37,818 bases of DNA from Clostridia bacterium (GCA_029098265.1 JAQXNZ010000125.1:1-37818); one strand, 5' to 3'; positions 1 to 9,272 are shown, counted from the stretch's first letter. Translations and numbers: made by a program. The notes: generated by a model from the letters alone, not told the origin.

Positions 1-201
1 TTCGGTCTTCATAAACATTATTATTTCGTTTTCACGGTCAAGACCTGCGACATAGTAAAAATTTCTGTCGGGAGAGAAGGGATAGCGTTCATCTCCCCGT
101 TTATACGGAGCACGTCCGTTGAAAAGCACGAGAACGGAATCGTTCATCATTCTTTTAAGCACTTTTTTTCTGTTTTTTTCGACAAATTCTTTCTTAGTCA
201 T
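1..201 (-). CDS. pepP: Xaa-Pro aminopeptidase (aminopeptidase P), N-terminal part only
   Basis: The first 67 codons of a minus-strand gene that runs off the left edge. It begins with ATG at 201, preceded by an AAGGAGG ribosome binding site 6-7 bases upstream. The translation contains RYPFSPDRNFYYVAGLDREN, which matches the conserved start of the aminopeptidase P N-terminal (AMP_N) domain, where a YPFRQ.SDFYYLTG-type motif precedes the M24 metallopeptidase domain. The enzyme removes N-terminal residues before proline; the catalytic metal-binding half lies outside the window and cannot be checked. It is transcribed away from the DUF362 gene, apparently from a shared palindromic promoter. Family assignment rests on this motif and the start context only. 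Confidence 0.8.
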   Translation of the reverse strand, partial: MTKKEFVEKNRKKVLKRMMNDSVLVLFNGRAPYKRGDERYPFSPDRNFYYVAGLDRENEIIMFMKTE

Positions 202-245
202 ATACAGTCCTCCTTTTCGGCATAAGCCGACTGCTGAATATGCCT

Positions 246-276
246 TTGATTATAGCACAAAAACTGTTATAATCAA
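246..276. promoter_or_regulatory. Symmetrical overlapping divergent promoter (pepP / DUF362 gene)
   Basis: On the plus strand TTGATT (246-251) and TATAAT (268-273) are 16 bases apart. On the minus strand TTGATT (276-271) and TATAAT (254-249) are also 16 bases apart. The symmetry comes from an 11-bp perfect inverted repeat (CTTTGATTATA at 244-254, TATAATCAAAG at 268-278). Each -35 overlaps the other promoter's -10. Predicted starts lie about 15 nt before the DUF362 ATG and about 40 nt before the pepP ATG. Confidence 0.7.
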
Positions 277-294
277 AGCTGATGAGGTGAAGGT

Positions 295-1440
295 ATGTAT
301 AAAGTTATTTTAAACAGATGCGAAAATTATGAGTACGAAAATATAAAAGAATTACTGAAAAAACAGATTAATGCACTGGGTGGCATGGATAAATTTATTA
401 GAAAAGGCGAGACTGTGGTCATAAAGCCCAATCTTGTAATGAAAAAGGCGCCCGAGGAGGCGGCAACCACACATCCGTCATTTATAAGAGCAGCGGCAGA
501 GCTTGTAATTGAGGCAGGCGGCAGGGCGGTTATAGCGGAAAGCCCCGGCGGACCTTTCAACGAGCTTATGCTTAAGCCCATATACAAAACATGCAGAATG
601 ACCGAGGTGGCTGAGCTTTCGGGCGCAGAACTGAATTTTGATACCTCGACGGCTGAATATCCGTTTCCCGACGGTATGCTTTTAAAAAGGATAACTGCGT
701 CGGAGGCCATAGTAAAGGCGGACAAAATAATAAATGTCTGCAAGCTTAAGACCCACGGCATGGCAACCATGACGGGAGCGGTCAAAAACATGTTCGGGGT
801 AATACCGGGAACTATGAAGGCCGAATATCATCTCAACCGTTCAAACATAACGGACTTTGCCAATGCGCTGATTGATATATGCCTGTTTGCACACCCTATA
901 CTGAGTATAACCGATGCCGTGGACTGCATGGAGGGAAACGGCCCGACGGGTGGTACACCAAAGCATGTGGGTGCGGTGATGACATCGGAAAATCCTTTTG
1001 CGCTGGATATTGCTTCGGCATATATTCTCGGCATAGATACGAAAAAAATACCCGTGTGTGCGGAGGCAATAAAAAGAGGTATAAGCCCCGAAAGTATAAA
1101 GGATATTGAGCTTTCGGGCGATGACATAGAAAGCCTCAGGGTAAAGGATTTTGTTATACCGAAAACAAAGCCCATAAACGTGACGGAAAATCTTCCGAAG
1201 TTCCTATACAGGTTTGTAAACGGTATATTACAGCCCTATCCCTGCTTTGACCATACAAAATGTATAAGCTGCGGCAGGTGTGCGGCAAACTGTCCTCCGA
1301 AGGCATTGAGCATGGAAAACGGCAAGCCGTCCTTCAATAAGGAAAAGTGCATAAGATGTTTCTGCTGTCAGGAGCTTTGTCCTGCCGTGGCGGTCGAAAT
1401 CAGGAAACCACTGCTCTATAAAATGTTTTCATCCCTATAA
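295..1440 (+). CDS. DUF362 family protein with C-terminal ferredoxin-type 2x[4Fe-4S] domain
   Basis: A 381-residue protein. Residues 1 to about 300 are a DUF362-type domain, with VVIKPNLV near the start, AESPGGP, and the KLKTHGMATMTGAVKNMFG segment typical of the family. The C-terminus carries two ferredoxin cluster motifs: CISCGRCAANCPP (about 323-335) and CIRCFCCQELCP (about 352-363). It is probably a cytoplasmic iron-sulphur electron-transfer protein; the reaction is not known for the family and I do not infer one. Start is ATG at 295 behind GAGGTGAAGG. It is monocistronic: a gap and a separate candidate promoter precede ridA. No signal peptide or membrane segment is visible. Confidence 0.85.
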   Translation: MYKVILNRCENYEYENIKELLKKQINALGGMDKFIRKGETVVIKPNLVMKKAPEEAATTHPSFIRAAAELVIEAGGRAVIAESPGGPFNELMLKPIYKTCRMTEVAELSGAELNFDTSTAEYPFPDGMLLKRITASEAIVKADKIINVCKLKTHGMATMTGAVKNMFGVIPGTMKAEYHLNRSNITDFANALIDICLFAHPILSITDAVDCMEGNGPTGGTPKHVGAVMTSENPFALDIASAYILGIDTKKIPVCAEAIKRGISPESIKDIELSGDDIESLRVKDFVIPKTKPINVTENLPKFLYRFVNGILQPYPCFDHTKCISCGRCAANCPPKALSMENGKPSFNKEKCIRCFCCQELCPAVAVEIRKPLLYKMFSSL

Positions 1441-1474
1441 TGAAGAAAAATATTCACAAATCAACGCTCGTTTA

Positions 1475-1503
1475 TTGACTTAATTAAATTACAGTGGTAA
1501 GCT
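1475..1503 (+). promoter_or_regulatory. Candidate promoter for ridA
   Basis: TTGACT at 1475-1480 and TAAGCT at 1498-1503 are 17 bases apart, about 40 nt upstream of ridA. The -35 is good and the -10 is weak, so this is a tentative call. Confidence 0.4.
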
Positions 1504-1546
1504 ATGAATATGGGATTTTATTCAATTTTAAACGGAGGTAAGTATT

Positions 1547-1918
1547 ATGAAATTCACATCAACACCCAAGGCACCCGCAGCTATCGGACCCTATTCACAG
1601 GCTGTTTCAGTAAACGGATTACTTTTCACATCAGGCCAGGTTGCTTTTGACCCCGCTACAGGCGAAGTTGTAGGCACAACAATCGAGGAGCAGGCAGAGC
1701 AGGTTTGCAAGAACCTCGGCGCTATCCTTGAGGAAAACGGCATCGGCTATGAAAACGTTGTAAAGACAACATGCTTCCTTGCTGATATGGGCGACTTTGC
1801 AGCATTCAACGCTGTATACGGAAAGTACTTCACAGGAAAACCCGCTCGTTCATGTGTAGCAGTAAAGACACTTCCCAGAAACATGCTCTGCGAAGTAGAG
1901 GTTATTGCTGAACTTTGA
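1547..1918 (+). CDS. ridA: RidA family enamine/imine deaminase
   Basis: A 123-residue protein of the usual RidA (YjgF/YER057c/UK114) length. It opens with APAAIGPYSQAV, a family hallmark, and ends with RSCVAVKTLP followed by CEVEVIAEL. Arg101 and Glu116 align with the substrate-binding arginine and the catalytic-site glutamate of E. coli RidA (105 and 120, the same spacing of 15). RidA proteins hydrolyse reactive 2-aminoacrylate-type enamines made by PLP enzymes, acting as cytosolic trimers. Start is ATG at 1547 with a GGAGG site. It converges on a YheO/DauR-like regulator, an arrangement suggesting a role in amino-acid-derived imine metabolism, though the direct target of that regulator is unknown. 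Confidence 0.95.
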   Translation: MKFTSTPKAPAAIGPYSQAVSVNGLLFTSGQVAFDPATGEVVGTTIEEQAEQVCKNLGAILEENGIGYENVVKTTCFLADMGDFAAFNAVYGKYFTGKPARSCVAVKTLPRNMLCEVEVIAEL

Positions 1919-1932
1919 TATAAAACGGTTTG

Positions 1933-1967
1933 AAAAAGAGCTTCGGTCATCGACCGAAGCTCTTTTT
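1933..1967. terminator. Bidirectional intrinsic terminator between ridA and the convergent regulator
   Basis: A perfect 16-bp inverted repeat (1933-1948 and 1952-1967) with a 3-base loop, flanked by A5 on the left and T6 on the right. It can therefore terminate ridA on the plus strand and the 1973-2644 gene on the minus strand. Confidence 0.92.
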
Positions 1968-1972
1968 TACTG

Positions 1973-2644
1973 TCATTTCTTGCCTGAATTTTTAAAATTC
2001 CTGATGTGCATGTAAACTGTGTTTTTGGATATTCCCAGAAGCGCCGCTACCTTTACTACCGAATCCTTCATATTGAATATTCCGTCGGTATAGAGTGAGA
2101 AGATTATTTCTCTGTTGCGGTTTACGGCCTGTATGCTTCTGTCTGCGAAAACTTTGTCTCTGGCAACGGTGAGCTTCTCTGATATAAGCTCGTCAACGTT
2201 TTCAGCCAGCGTCTCGTTTATGACATTCTCTTTCTGTGCCGTACCGGGACTTATGGAGTCAAAGAATGCGTAAAGAGGGGAGTCCATATAAAGGTTTATG
2301 CAGAGCATGCCTATTACCTTTCCGTGCTTTCCCTTTATGGCGTTGGTGCAGGATTTAAGCGGTTTGCCTGTCATGCTCTTGTTGTAGTATGTGATGTAGC
2401 GGAAGTCGGGATTTTTCTTTATGTCGTAAAGCATTTTAAGACCGAAGTCCGTAATGGGCGATCCTTCCTTTCTTCCGGAGTGGTTGTGTACGATCTTAAT
2501 GACCGAGTGATCAAAGCTTGCAAAGCTGTGAACGACAAGCTCATAGCAGCTTCCAAGATATTCACCCAGCCCTTCGGCAAGATCGCAGTATTCCTCAAGT
2601 ATAAGCTTATCAAATTCCGTTAGTGTGACTGGTAAGTGCTCCAT
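1973..2644 (-). CDS. YheO/DauR-like transcriptional regulator (PAS-like domain plus HTH)
   Basis: A 223-residue protein. The N-terminal two thirds matches the YheO-like PAS domain: HNHSGRKEGSPITDFGLKM and GKPLKSCTNAIKGKHGKVIG followed by MLCINLYMD are its characteristic blocks. The C-terminus (about 190-218) holds a helix-turn-helix, KVAALLGISKNTVYMHIRNF. The family includes DauR, a repressor of D-arginine catabolism, and these regulators often lie beside ridA-type genes, as here. It is probably a ligand-sensing cytoplasmic DNA-binding protein; the ligand is unknown. ATG at 2644 follows an AAGGGGA site. A TTGTCC-16-TATAAT promoter lies about 20 nt upstream. Confidence 0.85.
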   Translation of the reverse strand: MEHLPVTLTEFDKLILEEYCDLAEGLGEYLGSCYELVVHSFASFDHSVIKIVHNHSGRKEGSPITDFGLKMLYDIKKNPDFRYITYYNKSMTGKPLKSCTNAIKGKHGKVIGMLCINLYMDSPLYAFFDSISPGTAQKENVINETLAENVDELISEKLTVARDKVFADRSIQAVNRNREIIFSLYTDGIFNMKDSVVKVAALLGISKNTVYMHIRNFKNSGKK

Positions 2645-2660
2645 AAAATATCCCCTTTAT

Positions 2661-2688
2661 ATTATAGTCGCGAAAGCTGCCCGGACAA
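2661..2688 (-). promoter_or_regulatory. Promoter of the YheO/DauR-like regulator gene
   Basis: On the minus strand TTGTCC (2688-2683) and TATAAT (2666-2661) are 16 bases apart, just upstream of the ATG at 2644, so the leader is short. Confidence 0.55.
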
Positions 2689-2851
2689 AAAGCAATATAA
2701 GACCCGTGAGTCTTAAAATTTGTTGATGTTCGTTCTTCTTTTAAAATTATTATATAGTAATTTATAGAAATTGTCCAGTGAATAAAGTAACAGCGCAAAA
2801 AAAACTGCTGTTTTTTAAAATTAAATTTCGGTTTTAACAAAGATTTTTGTA

Positions 2852-2880
2852 TTGATAGGTTCACGGTACTAATGTATAAT
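2852..2880 (+). promoter_or_regulatory. Sigma-A promoter of the tetR-dehydratase operon
   Basis: TTGATA (2852-2857) and a perfect TATAAT (2875-2880) are separated by exactly 17 bases. The predicted start, near 2887, falls at the left edge of the palindrome at 2889-2908. Confidence 0.85.
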
Positions 2881-2888
2881 TGTTCTGA

Positions 2889-2908
2889 TACAGACCATTC
2901 AGTCTGTA
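2889..2908. promoter_or_regulatory. Candidate TetR operator (autoregulation)
   Basis: A 20-bp near-perfect palindrome, TACAGACC-ATTC-AGTCTGTA, with 7 of 8 arm positions complementary. It begins 9 bases after the -10 box and sits at the predicted transcription start. Its size, symmetry and position fit an operator through which the adjacent TetR protein would block its own operon. Binding is inferred. Confidence 0.7.
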
Positions 2909-2934
2909 GAATATTGTCATAAGGAGCAATAGGT

Positions 2935-3552
2935 ATGAACAACAAGGATAGAGTTATGGAATCGGTCTTTGAGCTGATAATCTCAAAGGGAGAGACCGGC
3001 CTGTCTGTAAACGATATAATTAAAGAGCTTAATATGACAAAGGGAGGCTTCTACTATTATTTCAAAAGCCGTGACGAGCTTATGGAGGAAATGATAGACA
3101 GATTTATGCTTAAGGAAATGAAAAAAGAGATAGCCGAAGCCAGAGACAGCATAACGGACATAATGCCTATAAAGGACAGACTGAAACGGTGCTGTTTTAT
3201 TCTTCCCAAGCCCGGTATAACCGATGACAGCGGAAACAGGGTAAAGGAATATGACTCCGGAAGCTTTTTCATACTGCTCTACGGCCTTATGGATAAATAT
3301 CCTGCCCTTAAGGAAGGATATATGTCCTTCAGAGAGGAAAACCTTGTGCTGATAAGGGAGACACTTCTGGAGGGTATAGGCAGAGGTATAATCAAAAAAT
3401 GTATATGTCCGCAGAGCTATTCGGAGCTGCTGCTGGCTGTAAGGGACGGCATAGTTGCCCTTAGTATGATAGATGAAAATATTGATATAGAGAAAAAGCT
3501 GGAAACATCATTTGAAACGGCTTGGAATGAAATATATAACGAGGTGGCATAA
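2935..3552 (+). CDS. TetR family transcriptional regulator
   Basis: A 205-residue protein. The N-terminal 50 residues form a TetR DNA-binding domain: GLSVNDIIKELNMTKGGFYY followed by YFKSRDELMEEM. The rest is a variable ligand-binding, dimerisation domain (60-205) with no residue that identifies the ligand. ATG at 2935 has an AAGGAG site. The stop codon (3550-3552) is immediately followed by the ATG of the dehydratase-like gene, so the two are cotranscribed. With a palindrome at its own start site, it is most simply a repressor of the whole operon. An acyl-CoA-type effector would fit the partner gene, but that is inference. Confidence 0.92.
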   Translation: MNNKDRVMESVFELIISKGETGLSVNDIIKELNMTKGGFYYYFKSRDELMEEMIDRFMLKEMKKEIAEARDSITDIMPIKDRLKRCCFILPKPGITDDSGNRVKEYDSGSFFILLYGLMDKYPALKEGYMSFREENLVLIRETLLEGIGRGIIKKCICPQSYSELLLAVRDGIVALSMIDENIDIEKKLETSFETAWNEIYNEVA

Positions 3553-6500
3553 ATGACAGATTTATTAAGAATGGGCATAGACATCGGCTCAACTACCGTT
3601 AAGGTGGTCATTATAGACGATGACAACAATATGCTTTTCAGCAGATATGAAAGGCATTATTCGGAAATACTTGATACGGTTAAAAAGCTTGTAACAGAGG
3701 CCTACAGCGAGGTTGGAGAGCATAAGGTTTCGGCTATGATAACAGGAAGCGGCGGCGTTGCCCTTTCCGAGGCGGTGGGCATACCCTTTATTCAGGAGGT
3801 TGTTGCCACAGCCAACGCCATAGAACAGGTGGCACCCAAGACCGATGTAGCCATAGAGCTGGGCGGCGAGGACGCAAAGATTATATACTTTGAGGGCGGA
3901 AATGCCGAGGAAAGAATGAACGGTATATGCGCAGGAGGTACAGGCTCCTTCATAGACCAGATGGCAAGCCTGCTCCAGACAGATGCGGGCGGACTCAATG
4001 AGCTTGCCAAGAACCACAAGATCATATATCCCATAGCTTCACGCTGCGGCGTATTTGCCAAAACAGACATACAGCCCCTTATAAACGAGGGTGCGGCAAA
4101 GGAGGACTTAGCGGCTTCCATATTCCAGGCAGTAGTAAACCAGACCATAAGCGGACTTGCCTGCGGTAAGCCCATCAGGGGTCATGTGGCATTTTTAGGC
4201 GGCCCTCTGCATTTCCTTTCAGAGCTTAGAAAACGCTTTATCGAGACTCTTAAGCTTACGGATGAGACGGCGCTTATGCCTGAGAATTCACATCTTTTTG
4301 CGGCCTTCGGTTCGGCTATTTCATCTGATAGAGACAAGGCCGAGAGCTTTTCGGAAATGATAGACAATATCGGCAAAAACAATGTGCTTGCCGTTGAAAT
4401 AGCAAGACTTTCACCGCTTTTCAAGGATAAAAAGGATTATGAAGAATTCACCGAGAGACACAAAAAAGCTTCCGTTCCCAAAAAGGAGCTTGCTTCCTAC
4501 AAGGGAAATGCTTTTCTCGGCATAGATGCAGGCTCCACCACAACAAAGCTTGCCCTTGTGGCAGATGACGGTTCTCTGCTGTATTCCTTCTATGCCAGCA
4601 ATGAGGGCAATCCCCTTAAGGTAGTAATAAAGTCGCTCAATGAACTTTACGATATAATGCCCGAGGGCGTAAAGATTAAAAACTCCTGCGTAACAGGCTA
4701 CGGTGAGGGACTTATCAAAGAGGCCCTTATGATAGACTTGGGCTACATAGAGACCGTTGCCCATTACAAAGCGGCGGCATTCTTTAAGCCTGACGTTGAT
4801 TTCATACTTGACATCGGCGGACAGGATATGAAGTGCATAAGGATAAAGGACGGAGTTATCGAGAGCGTACTGCTTAACGAGGCATGCTCATCGGGCTGCG
4901 GCTCCTTTATAGAGACCTTTGCAAAATCACTGAACTACAGCGTGCAGGATTTCGCCAAAGAGGCGCTTTTTGCGGAAAACCCCATTGACCTGGGTTCAAG
5001 ATGTACCGTATTTATGAACTCCAGAGTTAAGCAGGCACAGAAAGAGGGCGCTAAGGTCAGCGATATTTCGGCAGGCCTTGCCTACAGCGTTATAAAAAAT
5101 GCACTGCTTAAGGTAATAAAAATATCAGACCCCAAGGCACTGGGCAAGAGCATAGTTGTACAGGGCGGAACCTTCTATAACGACGCCGTTCTCAAGAGCT
5201 TTGAGCTTATATCCGAGAGAGAAGCCGTTCGTCCCGACATAGCCGGTATAATGGGAGCCTTCGGTGCGGGTCTTATAGCCAGAAACAAGTACAAAGAGGG
5301 CTATGAGACAACAATGATAGACAGAGAGGCCATGAACAGCCTTGAAATAAAGACTAATCTTGTAAGATGCGGCGGATGTACAAATAACTGCCTGCTTACA
5401 ATAAATAATTTCTCCGGCGGCAGAAGATTTATAACAGGTAACCGCTGTGAAAAGGGGCTCGGAAAAGAAAAGTCATCAAAGGATGTACCTAATCTGTTCG
5501 ATTATAAATTACACAGACTTTTCGACTATGAGCCCATACCCGAGGATAAGGCTGAAAGAGGCGTAATAGGTATACCAAGAGTTCTCAATATGTATGAGGA
5601 CTATCCGTTTTGGTTCACATTCTTTACGGAGCTGGGCTTCTCGGTAAAGCTTTCACCCATATCATCCAAAAAGGTTTATGAGGCAGGTATGGAGTCCATA
5701 CCCAGTGAGTCGGTATGCTATCCGGCAAAGCTTGCTCACGGACATATAATGAACCTTATAAACGACGGCGTTAAGAGAATATTCTATCCCGGTGTACCCT
5801 ATGAGAGAAAGGACATTATGTCGGCGGATAATAACTATAACTGCCCCATAGTAGCCTCCTATACCGAAAATATAAAGAACAACGTAGAGGAACTGAGAAC
5901 AGAGAACATTGACTTTATCAATCCTTTCCTGTCTCTTTCGGATACAGACGTTGTTAAAAAGAGAATGTCCGAGGAACTGGAAAAGTATGGAATTACCAAG
6001 GGCGAGGTGGCGAAAGCCGTTGATAAGGGCTGGGACGAATGGACAGCTTTCAGAGAAGACATGCACAAAAAGGGCGAGGAAACCCTTAAATATATAGAGG
6101 AACACCATATGACAGGTATTGTCCTTGCGGGACGTCCCTATCATACAGACCCCGAGGTAAACCACGGCATACCCGAGCTTATAACAAGCTACAACATGGC
6201 GGTGCTTACCGAGGACTCCGTTGCTCATCTGGGCAATGTTGAAAGACCCCTTGTTGTAAGGGACCAGTGGGCATACCATTCAAGACTTTATGAAGCGGCG
6301 GCCTTTGTAAAGACAAGAAATGACCTGGAGCTTATACAGCTTAACTCCTTCGGCTGCGGTCTTGACGCCGTAACTACCGACGAGGTAAAGGATATACTTA
6401 TTGCGGCGGGAAAGATATACACAACACTTAAGATAGACGAGGTAAGCACCCTCGGTGCGGCAAGAATAAGAATACGTTCGCTAATAGCGGCCATAGAGGA

Positions 6501-7797
6501 CAGAAACGAAAAGGGAGTAACCGTAAAGAAAGGCGATGCCGCCCTTAAGAGAGTAGTCTTTACAAAGGAAATGAAAAAAGACTATACGGTAATCTGCCCG
6601 CAGATGTCACCCATACATTTCGACATACTGGGTGCGGCACTCAAGGCATGCGGTTTCAATATTGTCGTAATGCCTGCGGCTGACCCCGATAGTGTAGACG
6701 TAGGACTCAAATATGTAAATAATGACGCCTGCTATCCTGCGCTTATAGTTGTAGGACAGGTGCTTAAGGCACTTAAATCAGGGGACTATGACCTTAACAA
6801 GACAGCGGTTCTTATAACCCAGACAGGCGGCGGCTGCCGTGCCACAAACTATATCGGCTTTATAAGAAAGGCTCTCAAGAACGCAGGCATGGAACAGATA
6901 CCCGTAGTATCCGTAAGCGCCCAGGGACTTGAAAAGAACCCAGGACTTAAGTATACTCCGAAGCTTCTCAATCACATGGTTCAGGCGCTTGTATACGGCG
7001 ACCTGTTTATGAGGGTTCTCTACAAGACAAGACCCTACGAGGCTGTTCCCGGTTCAGCCAACGCCCTCTATGACAAATGGAACGAGAAAGTAAAGAGGGA
7101 CATCGTAAAGGCTGACCTCAAGACCTACAAAAAGAACCTCAGAGACATAGTTAAAGACTTTGATGAGCTTGAGCTTCTTGATATAGTGAAGCCCAGAGTA
7201 GGCGTAGTAGGAGAGATACTCGTAAAATATCATCCTCTTGCCAACAACAGCCTTGTGGACCTGCTGGAAAAGGAAGGCGCAGAGGCGGTTGTTCCCGACT
7301 TGTTGGGATTCGGACACTACAGTGCCTATAACTCGGTTCAGAAGGAAAAATACCTCGGCGGAACAAGCAAGGCCAGAAAACTTTCCAGCTTGGCAATCAA
7401 GGCTCTTGAATACTATCAGAAGCCTATGATGGATGCCCTCGAGGCCAGCAATAGGTTTGAAGCGCCCGTCAGCATCGAAAAGCTCGGCGAGTATGCGGAG
7501 CCCATAGTTTCCCTCTGCAACCAGACGGGTGAGGGATGGTTCCTGACAGGTGAAATGATGGAGCTCATACATACGGGAGTAAACAACATTGTCTGCACTC
7601 AGCCCTTCGGCTGTCTGCCCAACCATGTTGTGGGAAAGGGTGTTATCAAGGAGATAAGAAGAAGATATCCCCTTGCCAATATCGTTGCCGTTGACTATGA
7701 CCCCGGCGCCAGCGAGGTAAACCAGCTCAACAGAATAAGGCTTATGCTTGCGGGTGCGGTTAAAAACCTTGAAAAGAATGAGGCGATAGCCGAATAA
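3553..7797 (+). CDS. 2-hydroxyacyl-CoA dehydratase activase/dehydratase-related fusion protein (BcrAD/BadFG type, 1414 aa)
   Basis: Two activase (ASKHA ATPase) modules are fused to dehydratase-like domains. Module 1 (about 5-255) has [10 protein letters not shown] and [10 protein letters not shown]; Cys126 and Cys165 have the same 39-residue spacing as the cysteines that bind the shared [4Fe-4S] cluster in HgdC-type activases. Module 2 (about 320-580) has [10 protein letters not shown], and Cys445 and Cys484 again lie 39 apart. Next come CGGCTNNC (606-613), a DUF2229-like region with [13 protein letters not shown] (Cys722) and GRPYHTDPE (about 860), then NNDACYP (Cys1060) and a C-terminal HgdB-like region ([10 protein letters not shown]). 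Known activases use ATP to inject an electron into a dehydratase; proteins of this long architecture are widespread in anaerobes, but their substrate is not established. Cytoplasmic and oxygen-sensitive by inference. A GAGGTGG site lies inside the end of tetR. Confidence 0.88.
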   Translation: MTDLLRMGIDIGSTTVKVVIIDDDNNMLFSRYERHYSEILDTVKKLVTEAYSEVGEHKVSAMITGSGGVALSEAVGIPFIQEVVATANAIEQVAPKTDVAIELGGEDAKIIYFEGGNAEERMNGICAGGTGSFIDQMASLLQTDAGGLNELAKNHKIIYPIASRCGVFAKTDIQPLINEGAAKEDLAASIFQAVVNQTISGLACGKPIRGHVAFLGGPLHFLSELRKRFIETLKLTDETALMPENSHLFAAFGSAISSDRDKAESFSEMIDNIGKNNVLAVEIARLSPLFKDKKDYEEFTERHKKASVPKKELASYKGNAFLGIDAGSTTTKLALVADDGSLLYSFYASNEGNPLKVVIKSLNELYDIMPEGVKIKNSCVTGYGEGLIKEALMIDLGYIETVAHYKAAAFFKPDVDFILDIGGQDMKCIRIKDGVIESVLLNEACSSGCGSFIETFAKSLNYSVQDFAKEALFAENPIDLGSRCTVFMNSRVKQAQKEGAKVSDISAGLAYSVIKNALLKVIKISDPKALGKSIVVQGGTFYNDAVLKSFELISEREAVRPDIAGIMGAFGAGLIARNKYKEGYETTMIDREAMNSLEIKTNLVRCGGCTNNCLLTINNFSGGRRFITGNRCEKGLGKEKSSKDVPNLFDYKLHRLFDYEPIPEDKAERGVIGIPRVLNMYEDYPFWFTFFTELGFSVKLSPISSKKVYEAGMESIPSESVCYPAKLAHGHIMNLINDGVKRIFYPGVPYERKDIMSADNNYNCPIVASYTENIKNNVEELRTENIDFINPFLSLSDTDVVKKRMSEELEKYGITKGEVAKAVDKGWDEWTAFREDMHKKGEETLKYIEEHHMTGIVLAGRPYHTDPEVNHGIPELITSYNMAVLTEDSVAHLGNVERPLVVRDQWAYHSRLYEAAAFVKTRNDLELIQLNSFGCGLDAVTTDEVKDILIAAGKIYTTLKIDEVSTLGAARIRIRSLIAAIEDRNEKGVTVKKGDAALKRVVFTKEMKKDYTVICPQMSPIHFDILGAALKACGFNIVVMPAADPDSVDVGLKYVNNDACYPALIVVGQVLKALKSGDYDLNKTAVLITQTGGGCRATNYIGFIRKALKNAGMEQIPVVSVSAQGLEKNPGLKYTPKLLNHMVQALVYGDLFMRVLYKTRPYEAVPGSANALYDKWNEKVKRDIVKADLKTYKKNLRDIVKDFDELELLDIVKPRVGVVGEILVKYHPLANNSLVDLLEKEGAEAVVPDLLGFGHYSAYNSVQKEKYLGGTSKARKLSSLAIKALEYYQKPMMDALEASNRFEAPVSIEKLGEYAEPIVSLCNQTGEGWFLTGEMMELIHTGVNNIVCTQPFGCLPNHVVGKGVIKEIRRRYPLANIVAVDYDPGASEVNQLNRIRLMLAGAVKNLEKNEAIAE

Positions 7798-7839
7798 AAA
7801 TACGGTGCGGAAAATCAGTTTTTTAAGCAGTGATAAGTT

Positions 7840-7880
7840 GGGGTGCCGATGTTGTTTCAGCACCCCGATTTTATTATTAT
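7840..7880 (+). terminator. Intrinsic terminator of the tetR-dehydratase operon
   Basis: Stem GGGGTGC (7840-7846) and GCACCCC (7860-7866) with a 13-base loop, followed by a T-rich tail (cgattttattattat). It lies 43 bp after the stop codon. Confidence 0.8.
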
Positions 7881-7959
7881 TTTCTTAAAAATTTATAAAT
7901 ATATGGTATAAGCGGCATATTATATGATACAATTAGGGTTGCATACGGAGGTGTAATAT

Positions 7960-8748
7960 ATGAAAGAAGAAAGAATGGCAATATTAAGAATGCTTGAAAA
8001 CGGAACAATTTCCGCAGATGAGGCGGAAAGACTTCTTAATGCTCTCCAGAATACAGAAAATAAAAAGGAAGTTTCCGAAGGCATAAGCAAGGTGCTTTTA
8101 AAGACAGGAGACGTGCTTGAAAATCTTGCGCATACCATCGGCAAAAAAGCCGGTTCTGCTGCTAAGATAGTGTCGGAAAAGGCTGAGGAGGCCAAACCTG
8201 AGATTAAAAAGGCTGCAAAGACAGTCAGGGATAAAGTTACAGAGGCTGCCGAAGGTATCAGAGAGGATATAAAAAACAGAAAATCAGGTGATGTATCCGA
8301 GGAGGACTTTGAGGCGGAGTACACCGAAAAGACCGATGTACCCGAGAATGAAGCCGATGTGAACGAGACACCCGAAAACGAAGCCTGCACAAACGAGACT
8401 CCCGCCGAGGAAGAACCGAAGGCGGAAGCGGACGAGCCTGCAAAAGAGCCCGAAAGCGATAAGCCCGAGGCGGAAAATGCACCCGAAGAAGCCCCTGCCG
8501 AAGAAGAAAAGACAGAAGCGTTTAACGGCTTCAGCGGCTTCAGTGAATTTGCGCCCGGTATGGATATGGATGCTATGGCCCATGAGTATGAAGAAAACCG
8601 TGATTATGAAGCTGAATTCAATAAAATGATGAGCGAAAGCAACGGAGATATTTTCGGAGAGGTTTTCAACCCCATTAATGACATACTGTTCCAGGCACAG
8701 CAGGAATGGGAAGAAATGAAAAATAACGGTGACGGAGAAGAACAATGA
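7960..8748 (+). CDS. SHOCT-like N-terminal domain protein with long acidic tail
   Basis: A 262-residue protein of three parts. Residues 1-35 (MKEERMAILRMLENGTISAD...EAERLLNAL) match the short SHOCT-like helical domain found at the start of YvlB/LiaX-type Bacillota proteins. Residues about 45-108 form a repetitive Lys/Ala/Glu amphipathic helical stretch resembling LEA or apolipoprotein-type sequence. Residues about 110-195 are a low-complexity Glu/Pro/Ala region; the last 65 residues are acidic, with Met- and Phe-rich patches. No membrane segment or signal peptide. Start is ATG at 7960 behind GGAGG. Its TGA overlaps the lepB ATG (ATGA at 8745-8748), so the two are translationally coupled. An envelope-stress role is suggested only by the N-terminal family. 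Function unknown. Confidence 0.75.
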   Translation: MKEERMAILRMLENGTISADEAERLLNALQNTENKKEVSEGISKVLLKTGDVLENLAHTIGKKAGSAAKIVSEKAEEAKPEIKKAAKTVRDKVTEAAEGIREDIKNRKSGDVSEEDFEAEYTEKTDVPENEADVNETPENEACTNETPAEEEPKAEADEPAKEPESDKPEAENAPEEAPAEEEKTEAFNGFSGFSEFAPGMDMDAMAHEYEENRDYEAEFNKMMSESNGDIFGEVFNPINDILFQAQQEWEEMKNNGDGEEQ

Positions 8749-9272
8749 GCAGTAAAGCAAAAGATGAGCTTATAAGCTGGATAAAGACCATAGCGCTGGC
8801 AGTAGCTATAGCGCTTTTCATAAACTTTGCGATTATAGTCAATGCAACGGTGCCTACGGGTTCTATGGAAAACACAATAATGACTGGAGACAGGGTAATT
8901 GCATTGAGACTCAGCTACCTTTTCGGCAAGCCCGAAAGGGGAGACGTGGCAATATTCAAATATCCCGATGCTCCCGAGGGCGAGACGGTGCTTTATGTAA
9001 AGCGTGTTATCGGTCTGCCGGGTGAAACGGTGGAGATAATAGACGGCGAAGTGTACATAGACGGCGAGGTTCTCAAGGAGGACTACATAAGAGAGACTAC
9101 CGAAGGCGACTGGGGTCCCTACGAAGTGCCCGAGGGCTGTTACTTTATGATGGGCGACAACAGAAACAATTCCCTTGACGCCAGATATTGGGAAAATAAG
9201 TATGTCGAAGAAGATGACATGCTCGGCAAGGTGCTTTTCAAGTACTATAAAAAGCCTGGAATTGTAAAATGA
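8745..9272 (+). CDS. lepB: Type I signal peptidase (Gram-positive type)
   Basis: A 175-residue serine protease that removes signal peptides from exported preproteins on the outer face of the membrane. There is one N-terminal transmembrane segment (about 12-34). The box B motif PTGSMENTI places the catalytic serine at Ser40, and YVKRVIGLPGE places the general-base lysine at Lys86. MGDNRNNSLDARYWE is the conserved C-terminal box. The single anchor and short length are typical of Bacillota SipS-type enzymes. Its ATG overlaps the previous gene's stop by 4 bases, so translation is coupled to the SHOCT-like protein. SecA is encoded 6 kb downstream, in a separate unit. Confidence 0.96.
   Translation: MSSKAKDELISWIKTIALAVAIALFINFAIIVNATVPTGSMENTIMTGDRVIALRLSYLFGKPERGDVAIFKYPDAPEGETVLYVKRVIGLPGETVEIIDGEVYIDGEVLKEDYIRETTEGDWGPYEVPEGCYFMMGDNRNNSLDARYWENKYVEEDDMLGKVLFKYYKKPGIVK

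Noticed and set aside
2789-2818. Hairpin AACAGC/GCTGTT followed by T6 in the gap between the regulator and tetR
   Set aside because: There is no plus-strand transcript for it to end, since ridA already has a strong terminator at 1933-1967; the short stem in AT-rich sequence can arise by chance.
7054-7863. Long open frames on the strand opposite the 1414-residue gene and opposite walK, glmS and secA
   Set aside because: They mirror the coding phase of strong genes, have no ribosome binding sites, and give translations without family features.
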